A model generated the notes under the pieces. That model ran no database searches and was not told where the DNA came from. It saw only the letters and a list, made by a program, of their open reading frames with translations. Made by a program: the position numbers and the translations under genes. This document shows positions 6,232-7,651 of a stretch of 7,651 nucleotides of DNA, piece by piece. This stretch comes from Bacillota bacterium (GTDB lineage: Bacteria > Bacillota > Clostridia > DSM-8532). The stretch lies in assembly GCA_023410885.1 (NCBI GenBank), contig JAEYPI010000111.1:1-7651 (forward strand). The letters run 5' to 3'. Positions within the stretch are counted from its first letter, which is position 1, and every line of letters begins with the position of its first letter.

Positions 6232-6358
6232 GTTTGTTGCGACTAATACGTACAGTTTGGGAAGCTCGCTTTCCTTGCATGCTTTCACACTTGCTTCGCA
6301 GATGCTGTCCCATGCCCATACTCTGATTGAACTAATACTATGTATAGGAGGGTAAGTC

Positions 6359-6961
6359 ATGTTTAAAAACATTACCGGCTTCTTTGTGAAGAAAAAAGAG
6401 GATGAAGGCAAAAAAAAGCTCACCACATTTGAAAACCTCATTGTCATTGTTATCCTCGGCGTGATCATTATTCTGGCGGGCAGCTTTTTCACCCAATCGG
6501 GGAATAGCAAGAATACCATGAAGGATGCAAGTGGACTTTCAAGCTCCAATGAAGCGGGAAATTCGGGTCAAGACAATCCCATAGATGGACAAGAAATCGT
6601 GGCTGATATCGAAAACAGGCTTGCAGATCTTCTCTCCCAGGTCGAAGGTGCGGGGCTGGTCCGTGTCATGGTCTATGCCGATACCAGTAGCGAGCAGATA
6701 CCTGCTTATAATAATGAGCAGGATACACGTAATGATGAGAGAACGGATGGTAAATCCTCTGAAATCAGTGAAACCCGGGAACTGGCTCTTTCAGGTGATG
6801 AAACACCGGTTATTTTAAAGGTCATGATACCCCAAATAAAAGGGGTGGTGGTAGTGGCAGAAGGGGCCAACGATATACTCATTAAAGAACAATTAAATAA
6901 TGCGGTTTGCACCCTTCTGGGAATACCTGAGCATCGGGTTCAGATATTGAAGCATAAATAG
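6359..6961 (+). CDS. spoIIIAG: Stage III sporulation protein SpoIIIAG
   Basis: SpoIIIAG is a ring-forming component of the SpoIIIA-SpoIIQ channel; the Bacillus subtilis protein assembles into a large periplasmic ring. The product has 200 residues. A basic cytoplasmic tail (1-22) precedes one transmembrane helix (about 26-44, 'NLIVIVILGVIIILAGSFF'). A low-complexity Ser/Gly/Asn linker (about 45-76) leads to the ring-building domain (about 77-200). That domain is interrupted by a polar insert ('TSSEQIPAYNNEQDTRNDER' and on, about 110-145), matching the family's beta-rich insertion, and resumes with 'VILKVMIPQIKGVVVVAEGA' and 'LLGIPEHRVQILK', the best conserved part. AGGAGGG at 6346-6352 gives GGAGG 7 bases before the ATG. 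The preceding gap (127 bases) is the longest in the operon. Confidence 0.95.
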   Translation: MFKNITGFFVKKKEDEGKKKLTTFENLIVIVILGVIIILAGSFFTQSGNSKNTMKDASGLSSSNEAGNSGQDNPIDGQEIVADIENRLADLLSQVEGAGLVRVMVYADTSSEQIPAYNNEQDTRNDERTDGKSSEISETRELALSGDETPVILKVMIPQIKGVVVVAEGANDILIKEQLNNAVCTLLGIPEHRVQILKHK

Positions 6962-7025
6962 GGGAGTATATTCAATATAATTTTATAGGTATAGGTTGTT
7001 TTTGAAAAGTTTTTTATGAAATTAT

Positions 7026-7046
7026 AGGTTTAAGGCTCTTAAACCT
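7026..7046 (+). other. Hairpin between spoIIIAG and spoIIIAH
   Basis: AGGTTTAAG (7026-7034) and CTTAAACCT (7038-7046) form a perfect 9-base-pair stem with a 3-base GCT loop. The following TGTTAAAT is only weakly U-rich, so at best this is a partial terminator. It could set the level of spoIIIAH relative to the upstream genes, or stabilise an mRNA end. The 116-base gap is AT-rich and also carries copies of TATAGG (6984-6989, 6990-6995, 7023-7028). Confidence 0.45.
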
Positions 7047-7077
7047 TGTTAAATATCTAATGCTTGGAGGGAAAGGT

Positions 7078-7651
7078 ATGAAAAGAAAACAAATCATCGT
7101 ACTGGGGTTAGTGCTGGTGATTATCTCGGTAGGCATACTACAGTATAGCTATGGAGGATTTGGAGAATCAGCTAATGTTAGTGGCCTTGATGGCCTTGCC
7201 CTCGACGAAGGCGCAGACCTTGAAGGGATCGGATCTGCTGTCTATGTCAATGACGTCAACACTGACGTCACGAACGAGGCTTTAGCCCAGGCTCAAAAAC
7301 CCTCAGGCTTTTTCACTGAAGAACGCCTGGAAAGAGATAAGGCGAGAAGTAAACAAAAGGACGAATTAAAGGCAATAGCCCAAGCTACGGACGGGAGTGT
7401 TTCAACTTCCTCAACCCTGTCCTCAACTCAGGCTCAGGAGCGGCTTGTAGAAGTTATTAAAAGAAGCGAAGCGGAGTCCACCATTGAGACCTTGATTAAG
7501 CAAAGGGGATTTGAGGATGCTTTGGCTTACGTGAGTGATACGGGTAATGTGGACGTTATCATCAAGGCCTCAAGCCTCTCTGCAAAGGAAGTTGCCCTGA
7601 TCAGTGATATTGTTGTCCGCCACGCCGATTGTTCAATGGAGAACATCACAG
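7078..7651 (+). CDS. spoIIIAH: Stage III sporulation protein SpoIIIAH (3' end outside window)
   Basis: SpoIIIAH is the mother-cell partner of forespore SpoIIQ; the two form the zipper-like link across the intermembrane space and a ring of the feeding channel. The first 191 codons are present, and the frame is still open at the right edge. After a short basic start (MKRKQ) comes a transmembrane helix (about 6-22). A polar, low-complexity linker follows (about 25-75), then a charged helical stretch ('FFTEERLERDKARSKQKDEL', about 78-97), a Ser/Thr-rich break (about 105-116) and the start of the YscJ/FliF-like ring-building domain. The visible 'TLIKQRGFEDALAYVSDTGN' and 'VDVIIKASSLSAKEVALISD' fit the AH family well. 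GGAGG (7066-7070) lies 7 bases before ATG 7078. The usual family length is a little over 200 residues, so only the last strand is likely missing. Confidence 0.93.
   Translation, partial: MKRKQIIVLGLVLVIISVGILQYSYGGFGESANVSGLDGLALDEGADLEGIGSAVYVNDVNTDVTNEALAQAQKPSGFFTEERLERDKARSKQKDELKAIAQATDGSVSTSSTLSSTQAQERLVEVIKRSEAESTIETLIKQRGFEDALAYVSDTGNVDVIIKASSLSAKEVALISDIVVRHADCSMENIT

Noticed and set aside
6317..6324. CATACTCT as the -10 box of an internal sigma-E promoter for spoIIIAG
   Set aside because: It matches the -10 consensus at 7 of 8 positions, but nothing like KMATATT occurs 13-15 bases upstream.
5839..6549. Long antisense frame of 236 codons across spoIIIAF, the gap and spoIIIAG
   Set aside because: It overlaps two securely identified genes, shows no family resemblance, and I see no ribosome binding site or promoter for it; it is a shadow frame.
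6984..7028. TATAGG repeats as an operator or repeat array
   Set aside because: There are only three short copies in AT-rich DNA with irregular spacing; chance is likely.
7002..7028. TTGAAA with TATAGG as a sigma-A promoter before spoIIIAH
   Set aside because: The spacing is 15 bases and the -10 match is poor in a very AT-rich stretch.

Overview
The window reads as one chromosomal stretch from an endospore-forming Firmicute, most likely a member of the Clostridia. The evidence is a complete run of spoIIIAA to spoIIIAG followed by the start of spoIIIAH, strong AGGAGG-type ribosome binding sites, a sigma-E-type promoter, and mfd as a housekeeping neighbour. I cannot name the genus from sequence alone. 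All genes lie on the + strand. I saw no tRNA, rRNA, CRISPR array, insertion sequence or phage gene.

Layout. Positions 1-674 hold the 3' end of mfd (transcription-repair coupling factor). A 231-base gap follows; it has a sigma-A-like promoter overlapping the mfd end and a hairpin just before the next gene. Positions 906-2024 encode a membrane-anchored PrsA/SurA-like foldase whose parvulin domain seems to have lost its catalytic histidines. A strong intrinsic terminator at 2046-2075 closes this transcription unit.

From about 2175 a new unit starts with a near-consensus sigma-E promoter (TCATATT, 14-base spacer, CATACATT). It drives spoIIIAA (ATPase), spoIIIAB, AC, AD, AE, AF, AG and AH, all in the canonical order. 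AH runs off the right edge.

How the genes work together. In known spore formers the SpoIIIA proteins are made in the mother cell under sigma-E and build a secretion-like channel in the outer forespore membrane. SpoIIIAH and SpoIIIAG contribute periplasmic rings through YscJ/FliF-like ring-building domains, and AH docks with forespore SpoIIQ. AB, AC, AD, AE and AF form the membrane base. AA is a cytosolic ATPase related to type II/IV secretion ATPases. The channel maintains the forespore and supports late (sigma-G) gene expression.

The main content is therefore a well-known system, not a new one. The points that deserve a second look are local: a spoIIIAA reading frame that runs about 150 bases into spoIIIAB, the catalytically degenerate foldase, a cysteine cluster in SpoIIIAE, and two unusually long gaps inside the operon (AF-AG with a stop-start-overlapping 32-codon ORF, and AG-AH with a hairpin).
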